The translations under genes and the position numbers were made by a program. From the NCBI GenBank assembly GCA_964585225.1, contig CAZPCZ010000013.1, forward strand, positions 1-24,938: 24,938 bases of DNA. The letters run 5' to 3'. Under the pieces are notes generated by a model. It saw nothing but the letters and a program-made list of their open reading frames with translations, was not told where the DNA came from and searched no databases. Origin of the DNA: CAZPCZ01 sp964585225. Lineage in GTDB: Bacteria > Patescibacteriota > Patescibacteriia > JACPHY01. Within the stretch, counting starts at the first letter, position 1; every line of letters starts with the position of its first letter. Below, piece by piece: positions 14,509 through 21,518 of the stretch.

Positions 14509-14536
14509 AGGAGGGGGACCGTGTGGTCCCCCTCCT
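14509..14536 (-). terminator. terminator of the VIT-VWA gene
   Basis: A perfect 12-bp stem, AGGAGGGGGACC (14509-14520) with GGTCCCCCTCCT (14525-14536), loop of 4. Read on the minus strand it lies 26 bases past the stop at 14563 and is followed by a T-rich stretch (CCTTTT). It may also stop plus-strand transcripts from pyrG, where it lacks a T-run. Confidence 0.75.
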
Positions 14537-14562
14537 CGTCATGTCGTGTGGATGCGTCGGGC

Positions 14563-16887
14563 CTACGGGGCCGTGCGTTCCGCGTAGCCCTGGATCTTCC
14601 GCGCCGCGACCCAGTGGGTCCGCGCGGCCCGGTCCGTGGGCTCGGCCATGAGCTCCGTCGGGATCGCGGCGATCCGGTAGCCGTACTTCGTGAGCTCGAC
14701 GAGCGCCGCGAAGAGCCGGGCCCTGTCCTCCTCCGACCAGCCGGAGAAGCGCTTGCGCTTCGCCGACTCCGTGGCGAGGTCCTCCTCGATCTCGCGCCAC
14801 GTCCGGTCGGTCTCCTCCGAGTTCCCGGTCGCCCGGAGCACGGTGAGGAGCGCCTCGGCCCGCTCGAAGAGCGGGGCGCTGCGGAGGAGCCTACCCACCG
14901 CACCGGCCGCCGCGCCGATCGCACCGACCGCGACTCCGGCCGCTCCCTTGGCGATCGTTTCGATGACCCCGCTGCTCGCACCGGTGCTGCGGCGCCTGCG
15001 GGGGCTGCCGAGCGAAGGACCGCCGGGAGAGCCGAGGCCGCCGGCGAGAGCGGACGACCCGAGCGGAGCGGGCATGGCGTAGCAGGCCGCCACCGTACAC
15101 GCCGCGGGGCCGAACACCGCGTCCATGCTCCACCCTTCGGGCAGGAGCACGGGGATGTCCACGCGCTCCGGCTTCTCCCCGGGCACCTCTTTCACCGACA
15201 CTGCGACGAACGCGGTTGCGGAGCAGAGGATGCCGTAGCGGAGGGAGAGCTCGGCTTTCCGGTCCTCGTCGTTGAGTTCGCGGATCTTGCCCTTCGCCCA
15301 CAGGCGGCTGCCGAGCGCGGTCGTCTGCGCATCCGGAACCCGGATCGGCCACTCGAGCGACTTCCCGTCCGAGCCCTTGCCCGTGACCGTGAAGCCGGTG
15401 ATGGGCTTCGGGAGCTTCATCGCGATGGTCCGCGGCCGGTTCGCGTAGAGGTCGTCGAGGCCGATGACCTCCGCGCCATCCGGGAGCTCGCGGAGCGCGA
15501 CGTCGAGGGCCACCGGTCCCGAGGTGAGCCCGGCGATCGAAGTCGCCGCGGCGTCGAGGTCCTCGTCCGGCCTCGTCCAGTACACGCTCCCGCCGGTCTC
15601 GCGGCTCCAGCGCCGGGCGAGTTCGTCGTTCACGGCCGTGCCGATCCCGACGACGTGGACGCGCACCCCGCGCTTCGGCGTGAAGCTCGTGTCCACCATC
15701 GCGTCGGTGACGAGCACGATGCACCGCTCGCGGCCATCCCGCTCGTCCCCGAACATCCCTGCCGCGCGCTCGAGCGCGTGGTGCGTGTTCGTACCGCCGC
15801 CACCCGAGGTCGGGATGTCCGCGATCGCCTTCCGCTGCGCCTTGGTGATCGGCGCGAGCGCGACCGTACCGTGGATCTTGGTGTCGTAGATCACGATGCC
15901 GACGCGCACCGGCCGCGTCCACTTCGCGACGAGGTCGAGGAGCTTCTGCGTGACGCGCTTCAGGCCCGTGACCGGACCGCCGTCCATGCTCCCCGACCGA
16001 TCGAGGACGAGGATCATGTCGAGCGGAACCGTGACCTCGGCCGACGCCGCACCCGGCGTGAGCTGCAGGAGGACGAACTCCTCCGGCTGCCCGCCCTCCT
16101 TGGGCGTGAAGACCGTCCGATCGACCTTGACCGTGGGGAGCGCGGAGGCCGTCCGGTACGTGACGATGAGGTCGCGATCCGGCCGCAGCCCCGTGTGTTC
16201 GATCCGCCTCGTCGCGCCCTCCGCGAGGTCGAAGGGTTCGACCATCGCGGTGTGCGACGGACTCGCGACCTTCGCCGCGAAACCCGGGGTGAGGTCGAGG
16301 GCGATCGAGGCCGTGTACGGGACATCCTCGACGACCGGCGGCGTGATCCGCGAGGCATCGGGCGACTCGTCCGTATCCGGCGCCCAGCCGGTTCCCTGCT
16401 TTCCCGTCGGCGTCCCGGGGATGAACCGCGGGGCGACGACGAGCGGGGTGACGAACCGTCCGCCGCCATCCTGCCAGTCGACCGGTGCGGTGTAGCGGAC
16501 GACCGCGTCGATCTCCTCGCCGGGCTCGATGCCGCCGACGTTCATCGTGAGGATGTTCTCCCGCTCCGCTTCGAGGAGCGCGGCGTGGTGGCCGGCGTCG
16601 CGCGCCTGCCTGTACTCATCCCGCGCCTCCTTCCGCTTGCGGATCTCGGCGACGACCTTCCGGCTGCCGATTTGCATCTCGGCACCGTAGGTCAGCGCCT
16701 CCGCGGGAAGCGGGAAGACGTAGACGGCCTCGATGGGCTTCGCGCCCTTCGGTCGGGTGTTCCCGAACCGCTGCCGCACGGTGACCTCGGCCTGGGTGCC
16801 CGTGACCCGTGCCTCGTACCGGATCTCACGGAGCGGGATCTCCGCAAGGGGTGTGCCGAGCGTGTCGGCTGACGCTTGCTTTTCCAT
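14563..16887 (-). CDS. VIT domain and von Willebrand factor A domain protein
   Basis: A 774-residue protein with the layout of inter-alpha-trypsin-inhibitor heavy-chain/vault-type proteins. A VIT domain (about 10-135: VTVRQRFGN...IEAVYVFPLPAEALTYGAEMQIG, then EARDEYRQARDAGHHAALLE) precedes a VWA domain at about 290-450 with an intact MIDAS (DRSGS at 296-300, TSGGGGTNTHHA, VTDAMVD). The C-terminal third contains a Pro/Arg/Ser-rich linker, a Gly/Ala-rich stretch (IAKGAAGVAVGAIGAAAGA) and a helical tail. No signal peptide is seen, so it is probably cytoplasmic unless the Gly/Ala stretch inserts in membrane. It has its own promoter and terminator and contains no heptamer arrays, unlike its neighbours. 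Metal-dependent protein binding is likely; the partner is unknown. Confidence 0.9.
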   Translation of the reverse strand: MEKQASADTLGTPLAEIPLREIRYEARVTGTQAEVTVRQRFGNTRPKGAKPIEAVYVFPLPAEALTYGAEMQIGSRKVVAEIRKRKEARDEYRQARDAGHHAALLEAERENILTMNVGGIEPGEEIDAVVRYTAPVDWQDGGGRFVTPLVVAPRFIPGTPTGKQGTGWAPDTDESPDASRITPPVVEDVPYTASIALDLTPGFAAKVASPSHTAMVEPFDLAEGATRRIEHTGLRPDRDLIVTYRTASALPTVKVDRTVFTPKEGGQPEEFVLLQLTPGAASAEVTVPLDMILVLDRSGSMDGGPVTGLKRVTQKLLDLVAKWTRPVRVGIVIYDTKIHGTVALAPITKAQRKAIADIPTSGGGGTNTHHALERAAGMFGDERDGRERCIVLVTDAMVDTSFTPKRGVRVHVVGIGTAVNDELARRWSRETGGSVYWTRPDEDLDAAATSIAGLTSGPVALDVALRELPDGAEVIGLDDLYANRPRTIAMKLPKPITGFTVTGKGSDGKSLEWPIRVPDAQTTALGSRLWAKGKIRELNDEDRKAELSLRYGILCSATAFVAVSVKEVPGEKPERVDIPVLLPEGWSMDAVFGPAACTVAACYAMPAPLGSSALAGGLGSPGGPSLGSPRRRRSTGASSGVIETIAKGAAGVAVGAIGAAAGAVGRLLRSAPLFERAEALLTVLRATGNSEETDRTWREIEEDLATESAKRKRFSGWSEEDRARLFAALVELTKYGYRIAAIPTELMAEPTDRAARTHWVAARKIQGYAERTAP

Positions 16888-16931
16888 GAGTTGTGAATCC
16901 CTCCGACCCACGTTTGGTGTGGGCTGTGGAT

Positions 16932-16959
16932 AGGATACCAACGCAGCGTGCGCGGTCAA
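16932..16959 (-). promoter_or_regulatory. putative sigma-70-type promoter for the VIT-VWA gene
   Basis: On the minus strand TTGACC (16959-16954), 16 bases, TATCCT (16937-16932). It lies about 45 bases before the start and just after the rpmA terminator, as expected for an independent unit. A Shine-Dalgarno-like GGAGG (16904-16900) sits 12 bases from the ATG, which is longer than usual. Confidence 0.55.
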
Positions 16960-16964
16960 ATGCA

Positions 16965-16993
16965 CAAAGGCCTGCCGCCCCGGCAGGCCTTTG
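16965..16993 (-). terminator. terminator after rpmA, end of the pilus operon
   Basis: A perfect 12-bp stem, CAAAGGCCTGCC (16965-16976) with GGCAGGCCTTTG (16982-16993), loop of 5. It starts 15 bases past the rpmA stop on the minus strand. T-runs are modest on both sides, so it may act in both directions. Confidence 0.8.
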
Positions 16994-17008
16994 TTTCCCA
17001 TCCTGACG

Positions 17009-17287
17009 CTACTGTGATTCCACGCGGACGATGTTCCGGAGCAGCTTCCTCCCGTTGAATCCAATCCTCGTCCGTTTCGAGAATCGAACGATGCCATCGG
17101 CGGTGGCGAACAATGTATCATCGCTCCCGCGGAGCACGCTCACGCCTGGGCGATACGCGGTCCCACGCTGGCGCACGATGATGCCGCCCGCGCGGATGCG
17201 CTGGCCGTCTGCGACCTTCACGCCGAGCCGTTGGCCGTGGGAGTCACGCCCGAGGGCGGTGGAGCCGCCTGCTTTCTTGTGTGCCAT
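17009..17287 (-). CDS. rpmA: 50S ribosomal protein bL27
   Basis: A 92-residue large-subunit protein near the peptidyl transferase centre. MAHKKAGGSTALGRDSHGQRLGVK is diagnostic. The N-terminus starts directly with the mature-type sequence, without the cleaved extension seen in Firmicutes. Its usual partner rplU (bL21) is not next to it; instead it is the last gene of a pilus operon. No Shine-Dalgarno site is visible; a heptamer array ends 8 bases from the start codon. Confidence 0.97.
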   Translation of the reverse strand: MAHKKAGGSTALGRDSHGQRLGVKVADGQRIRAGGIIVRQRGTAYRPGVSVLRGSDDTLFATADGIVRFSKRTRIGFNGRKLLRNIVRVESQ

Positions 17288-17294
17288 AGAGTGA

Positions 17295-17396
17295 GAGCTT
17301 CAAGCGCTAAGCTTCAGGCTACAAGCTCGTGAATGCATCGTCAAATGCTACCGCGACGGGCGGCTTGTGGCTGGGGACTGAGAGCTTGGAGCTGCG
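17295..17396. repeat. inverted heptamer arrays between the small pilus-operon gene and rpmA
   Basis: Left array GAGCTTC, AAGCGCT, AAGCTTC, AGGCTAC, AAGCTCG (17295-17329); right array GGCTTGT, GGCTGGG, GACTGAG, AGCTTGG, AGCTGCG (17362-17396). Aligning 31-nt arms as reverse complements gives 22 matches. The right array encodes the C-terminal tail of the small membrane protein. Confidence 0.88.
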
Positions 17397-17668
17397 CCCG
17401 GAGCGCTCAACACGTCACGGACGCTCGCGGGATCAATGGGTGGGAGTGTGTCGGTCGAGCGGAAGAAATGATCGAGTTGCTCGATGCGGTGTGCATCAAT
17501 GAACTCGATCGGCGCGGAGGGTTCGAGCGCCCCGATCCCCCCGGTCTGGCTGATGGAAGGGTAGAGGTACTGGGACGAGAACCAACCGAGCATTGCGGCG
17601 ACGGCAATGCCGATCCCGACGAGGATCATCGGTGAGCGGTGGATGAGGAAGCGGAGGAGGATGGACAT
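17348..17668 (-). CDS. small single-pass membrane protein of the pilus operon
   Basis: 106 residues, family not recognised. A cationic start (MSILLRFLIHRS) is followed by one transmembrane helix (PMILVGIGIAVAAMLGWF) and an outer segment containing IEFIDAHRIEQLDHFFRSTDTLPPIDP. The position directly after pilO and the one-helix-plus-short-domain layout recall the place of PilP, but no PilP lipobox or motif is seen. The C-terminal SAPGAAPSSQSPATSRPSR is encoded by heptamer repeat DNA and is probably not functional sequence. Confidence 0.65.
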   Translation of the reverse strand: MSILLRFLIHRSPMILVGIGIAVAAMLGWFSSQYLYPSISQTGGIGALEPSAPIEFIDAHRIEQLDHFFRSTDTLPPIDPASVRDVLSAPGAAPSSQSPATSRPSR

Positions 17669-17673
17669 GGTGG

Positions 17674-17728
17674 AATGACGAATGATGTCCGCCAGAGGCG
17701 GATGCGCCTTTGGCGCAAATGACGAATG
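17674..17728. repeat. twin hairpins flanked by direct repeats between pilO and the small membrane gene
   Basis: Two copies of AATGACGAATG (17674-17684, 17718-17728) bracket two hairpins: TCCGCC/GGCGGA (17688-17693, 17697-17702) and TGCGCC/GGCGCA (17703-17708, 17712-17717). AATGACGAATG also occurs at 19943-19953, and its complement at 10822-10832, in the AT-rich elements. Confidence 0.85.
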
Positions 17729-17733
17729 CCTTG

Positions 17734-18291
17734 TTATGCATCCTTCGTCTTCCAGAGCGTGCTCGTGCGGAGGATGAGCTGGACGCGAGCACGTGGGGCC
17801 GATGGTCCGAACCGCGGCGACGCACCGGAGGCGATGTCGAGTTGTTCGACCGCGAAGGGGAGCGCCATGCGTTCGAGATCGCGGAGCGCTGCGAGGAGGT
17901 TCGGGTAGGACCCCGAGAGTTCGATGGTGGTCGGAACAGCAACGATGCGGGTATCGGTGCGCACGGTGCTCCAGTCAATCGCGATGCGCTCCTCGAGCTG
18001 GTGTGTGGCCGCGATCGCCTCAATGGAACGGACGACCGTGAGCACCGCGTCCTCGTTCGGGATGCGGCGGATGAGCGACTCGAGCACCTGCTCGCGCTCC
18101 GCGAGCTCGAGTGCCGCTCGGCTCCGTTGCCGGCCGCGTTCGTATCGCCGTTCGAACTGCTCGTACTCCGCGATGGTCGCCGCGCGGGTGTCCTGGATCC
18201 TGCGGAACGTCGGGAGGATGAGCCCGATGGTGATGCCAGCGATTGCGATGAGCGCGAGGAGGGACGGGAGGAACGTGGTGAGGCGCTTCAT
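17734..18291 (-). CDS. pilO: PilO-like type IV pilus assembly protein
   Basis: 185 residues: one N-terminal transmembrane helix (FLPSLLALIAIAGITIGLIL), a long coiled coil (about 30-80, rich in Glu/Arg: EYEQFERRYERGRQRSRAAL), then an alpha/beta domain with IELSGSYPNLLAALRDLERM, typical of PilO ferredoxin-like domains. It forms the inner-membrane alignment complex with PilM and PilN. Its ATG overlaps the pilN stop (ATGA), so translation is coupled. Confidence 0.85.
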   Translation of the reverse strand: MKRLTTFLPSLLALIAIAGITIGLILPTFRRIQDTRAATIAEYEQFERRYERGRQRSRAALELAEREQVLESLIRRIPNEDAVLTVVRSIEAIAATHQLEERIAIDWSTVRTDTRIVAVPTTIELSGSYPNLLAALRDLERMALPFAVEQLDIASGASPRFGPSAPRARVQLILRTSTLWKTKDA

Positions 18292-18830
18292 AGCGGTGGC
18301 GACGGGAGTACGATCGATGCGCGGTCCGCGCGTCCATCAATGGAGAAGTCAATCCGCTCGCGCTGGAGGAGGTTTGAGAACGGGACGGTGACGTCACGGG
18401 AGAACGGGATCGCTTGGACTGCGTCCCGGAACGCGAGGAGCGCATCACGGGTGACCGCGGTTCCCTCGATGTGGAACGTGGCCGCCCGGTCGATGGTGAT
18501 CGCGGTGAGCGTGGTGCCGGACGGTGCGCGATCGGTCATGGCCGTGAGCGCGATCGTCCACGGCGTGTACCGGGCGCGGAGCTGCTCGAGTGCGAGGAGG
18601 GACTCGTTCATTGCGCGCACGCGTTGGGACGTCCCCCCGCTCCCTCGGAGGACGAGGCTCGATCGCTCGACGAGGATCGCGAAGGACCGTTCCATCACCG
18701 CGTGGCCGGCGACGAATGCGATCGCGATTGCGATGCTCTCGACGAGGAGGAGCGCGCTCGCACGCCAGAGCGCGGTCGCAATGAGCTGCGTTCGTGCGCG
18801 TCCTCGGAGTTGTTCGGTGAGTAGGTTCAT
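18288..18830 (-). CDS. pilN: PilN-like type IV pilus assembly protein
   Basis: 180 residues. The short N-terminus MNLLTEQLRGRARTQ matches the N-L-L segment by which PilN binds PilM; a transmembrane helix (ASALLLVESIAIAIAFVAG) and a periplasmic domain with a TLTAITIDRAATFHIEGTA strand follow. The start codon overlaps the pilM stop (ATGA), and the stop overlaps the pilO start. Family assignment rests mainly on this order and topology. Confidence 0.85.
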   Translation of the reverse strand: MNLLTEQLRGRARTQLIATALWRASALLLVESIAIAIAFVAGHAVMERSFAILVERSSLVLRGSGGTSQRVRAMNESLLALEQLRARYTPWTIALTAMTDRAPSGTTLTAITIDRAATFHIEGTAVTRDALLAFRDAVQAIPFSRDVTVPFSNLLQRERIDFSIDGRADRASIVLPSPPL

Positions 18831-19936
18831 GTGGTGACAGTCCCGACGGGATCGAGCGCCATGAGCCCGAGGCCGAACACGAGCGCGAGGTGGCTCGTCG
18901 GGACGGCAGGACGTCCGGGGACGCTCGGTGCGGTGCTCGTTGGGAGCGCGAACGTGGTGACATCGAGTTTGCACCGCGCGTGGAGGAAGGTGTCGAGGCC
19001 AGCCAGTCCTGAGCCACCACCGGTGAGCACGATCCGCGTTGGCTGCAGGGAGGTTGAGAGGTGGTGGAGCGCAAAGGCGCGGAGCGATGCGATGCCGGCG
19101 ATGATCGGCTCGAGCGCCTGCATGAGCGCCGTCGCCGTCGGGTCATCCGGTGAGGTACGGGAGAGGTCGGCGCTGCGTTTCGCGCGTTCCGCAGCCGCCG
19201 GATCAATGCGGAGCTTCGCGGCGATCGCCGCAGTGAGCTGCTGTCCGGAGACGGGGATCGTGATGCTCGCCGCGACGGATGGACCGTTCGCAATGATCGC
19301 ACCGGTGCGCGTCGCCCCGAGGTCGAGGATGAGGACCGGGGATGAGTGAAGAGTTCCGAGTGACGAGTGACGAGTGGTTTGACTCCCGTTGCGATCGGTC
19401 GCGAAGGCGACGGCGTGCGCGAGCGCTTCTGATTCGGTCACGAGCGCGATCGGCGTGAGGCCGACGCGCTCGAAGAGCCCCGCGTACGTCTCGACGAGCG
19501 CGGTGGGTGCCGCGGCAACCGCGACGTGGTCGGTGGTCCCGAGGAGCGGTGTGGTCGCCACCGTGGCGTGCTGGATATCCAGGGGCACCACTTCACGCAC
19601 CGCACGGTGGAGCGCTGCTCCTCGTTCGGCCTTCGCACGGTCGGCGACGGTGACCGTCGTGCAGAACATCCGTTGCTCTGGGAGCGACGCGACGACGAAG
19701 GGCGATCGGGAGAGCGATGGGACGCGCTCGTGGATGACGCGGCGGAGGAACGTGGCGAGCGGGACGAGATCAGCGATCGCCCCGCGCGTCACCCATCCCT
19801 CCTCGAGATCGCGCTCGATGAGGAACCGCATTCGCGGCATCGGGCCGCCAGCGCGCCACCGCGGTTGCGGGACGAGCTGTGCAACCTTCACCGTGCGATC
19901 GCCGATATCCATGGCGTAGGGTGACGGGATGAGCAT
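18827..19936 (-). CDS. pilM: PilM-like actin-fold pilus assembly protein
   Basis: A cytoplasmic ATPase-fold protein of 369 residues that docks on PilN. AMDIGDRTVKVAQL is the phosphate-1 loop, LILDLGATRTGAII phosphate-2, and IVLTGGGSGLAGLDTFL the adenosine motif. ATG 19936 or ATG 19912 (MDIGD) are both possible starts; neither has a good ribosome binding site. An in-frame GAGTGAC-type heptamer array (19344-19377) inserts TTRHSSLGTLHSS just before the phosphate-2 strand. Confidence 0.9.
   Translation of the reverse strand: MLIPSPYAMDIGDRTVKVAQLVPQPRWRAGGPMPRMRFLIERDLEEGWVTRGAIADLVPLATFLRRVIHERVPSLSRSPFVVASLPEQRMFCTTVTVADRAKAERGAALHRAVREVVPLDIQHATVATTPLLGTTDHVAVAAAPTALVETYAGLFERVGLTPIALVTESEALAHAVAFATDRNGSQTTRHSSLGTLHSSPVLILDLGATRTGAIIANGPSVAASITIPVSGQQLTAAIAAKLRIDPAAAERAKRSADLSRTSPDDPTATALMQALEPIIAGIASLRAFALHHLSTSLQPTRIVLTGGGSGLAGLDTFLHARCKLDVTTFALPTSTAPSVPGRPAVPTSHLALVFGLGLMALDPVGTVTT
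19344..19377 (-). repeat. in-frame heptamer array inside pilM
   Basis: Plus-strand units GAGTGAA, GAGTTCC, GAGTGAC, GAGTGAC, GAGTGG, read on the minus strand. It is the same unit family as in the two glycosyltransferases, but in the opposite coding orientation, where it gives no stop. Confidence 0.95.
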
Positions 19937-19942
19937 AATCGG

Positions 19943-20080
19943 AATGACGAATGTCGAATTTCTAATTTCTAATCAATGACCAATTCCCAATGACCAAATG
20001 ATGAGTCCGTGGATTCAATATTGGGCATTCGGGCATTGGGATTTGATTAGGTCAATTAGAAATTAGGAATTAGAAATTCT
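19943..20080. repeat. AT-rich palindromic heptamer element, copy B
   Basis: 138 bp. Left arm AATTTCT, AATTTCT, AATCAAT, GACCAAT, TCCCAAT, GACCAAA; the right arm is the inverse (GGGCATT, GGGATTT, GATTAGG, TAGAAAT). It fills the space between the PilX-like gene and pilM and ends 6 bases from the pilM start. Confidence 0.92.
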
Positions 20081-20090
20081 CACTCGGTAA

Positions 20091-21500
20091 TCACCGCTCG
20101 TTCCACTTCAAAAATGTCGGTTCTGAGAGCGACGGGATGTACGGTGGGGGATCGAGCGCGTAGCGAGCGTCGAAGGTATTCGTACCCCGCTGGAATCCGG
20201 AGAGGACGGTTCCATCCCGATCGATCCACGCGGTGACCGCGATGCCGTTCGTGATGAGGGAGCCCGTGAGGTGGAGCTCCGGTCGGATGTGCCACGGACG
20301 GTACGTTGATGGGTAGTACGGGCGGAAGATGCGTCCCTGCTGCGCGATGAGCACGCCGGAGATGTTCACGACATCCGGGAGGACGAGCGGGAACCGGATG
20401 TCTTCCTGCGCGATGAGGCCGATGGCGTCCCGTTGCGAATCCTGGAGCGTGAGGGACCCGTTGAGGTAGATGCGCGCGAGGCGCGTCGTCTGCTCGGGCG
20501 GGAATCGTGCGACGACGGTCGCGCGGCCCTTCACGACGCCATCCACCCACACGTTGTCCTCGACGACGATGAGGTTTCCGATTCCGCACGTGTCCTGCGG
20601 GAGTCCATGCGTGCGTTGGACCGTCGGGACGCCGGAGAGGTCGTGGGATTCGTATGTCCACCGCACGCCATCGTGGCTCCAGATCGGACGTTGGAGGTGC
20701 GTGACGCGGTGGATGTCGACGTTTCCGTTCGATTTGAACTTCAGGTAGTAGCCGTAGACGCCGGAAGGCGGGAGGACAACGCCGCCGCTCGTCGCCGCGA
20801 TCGCTCGGAGCTCCCGAAGGTCGGCGGTGATCGCCGCGAACGGGACCGGGGTGGACGGGAATCGCCAGAGTCCTTGGGGCTGACCGCCACCCGACCCCCA
20901 GATGCCCGGCCGTTCCTCGCCGGATGCCGCGCAGCCGTGTCCGGATCCACACGTGTACGTCGCCACTGCGGAGGTCGCGAGCGTGCTCTGGTTCGCATCC
21001 ATGCGGATGCCGCTGTTCGCGTGGATGCGCCCATCAACGGTTCCGCTCCCGCCGAAGTAGAGCGTCGTGTTCGTGAGGTACGCGTACTGGGCGAGCGATG
21101 GGCGGCCGTACGTCACCTCGACGGTGCGCGTGCGGGTTGGGTGTTGGTCCGCGGCGGCACTCGCCGCGATGCGGGTTCGTCCGGTGCACGGGTCGGCAGC
21201 GTCCGTTCGGATCGTCACGGCACCCGCGGCCCGCCCCGTCGCATCGCGGTAGCGGACCAGTCGCTCGCCCGCATCATTCGGATCGTGGGCGAGCCGCCAG
21301 CGCGCCTGCTGCACGCCGACCTCGGCGAGGTGGAACGCCGATGCTCGCGCGACCGCGCGGCTTCCCTGACGCGCCACGGACATCGCGAGCCCAGCGATCG
21401 CCGCAGCGACGGTGAAGGTCGTCGCGAGCAAGACGAGGACTACGACCAGGATAGCACCCCGACGTTGCGAGTGTAGAGGGAAGAGGGATCGTTCACTCAT
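20091..21500 (-). CDS. PilX-like pilus assembly protein
   Basis: 469 residues. After a short N-terminus (MSERSLFPLHSQRRG) comes a hydrophobic helix (AILVVVLVLLATTFTVAAAIAGLAM) with a prepilin-like RRG|A junction, then SAFHLAEVGVQQARWRL, the AExG-type segment of PilX N-termini. The large C-terminal part is beta-rich (VDGVVKGRATVVA, VNISGVLIAQQGRIF), consistent with an extracellular beta-solenoid. It is probably a pilus-tip or priming minor pilin. The N-terminal SLFPLHS and the start codon lie in repeat DNA; the start is 13 bases after the previous gene. Confidence 0.8.
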   Translation of the reverse strand: MSERSLFPLHSQRRGAILVVVLVLLATTFTVAAAIAGLAMSVARQGSRAVARASAFHLAEVGVQQARWRLAHDPNDAGERLVRYRDATGRAAGAVTIRTDAADPCTGRTRIAASAAADQHPTRTRTVEVTYGRPSLAQYAYLTNTTLYFGGSGTVDGRIHANSGIRMDANQSTLATSAVATYTCGSGHGCAASGEERPGIWGSGGGQPQGLWRFPSTPVPFAAITADLRELRAIAATSGGVVLPPSGVYGYYLKFKSNGNVDIHRVTHLQRPIWSHDGVRWTYESHDLSGVPTVQRTHGLPQDTCGIGNLIVVEDNVWVDGVVKGRATVVARFPPEQTTRLARIYLNGSLTLQDSQRDAIGLIAQEDIRFPLVLPDVVNISGVLIAQQGRIFRPYYPSTYRPWHIRPELHLTGSLITNGIAVTAWIDRDGTVLSGFQRGTNTFDARYALDPPPYIPSLSEPTFLKWNER

Positions 21501-21518
21501 AACTCATCACCCATCACT
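21469..21518. repeat. paired heptamer arrays at the prepilin/PilX junction
   Basis: Left array GTAGAGG, GAAGAGG (GGGAAGA family); right array CACTCAT, AACTCAT, CACCCAT, CACTGTA. The right array contains the PilX-like start (ATG at 21500-21498) and the upstream prepilin stop (21516-21514); the left array encodes the PilX-like N-terminus. Confidence 0.85.

Noticed and set aside
14470..16872. An 800-codon plus-strand open frame opposite the VIT-VWA gene
   Set aside because: It is a low-complexity Arg/Asp/Glu-rich shadow caused by high GC; the minus strand has clear domains, a promoter and a terminator.
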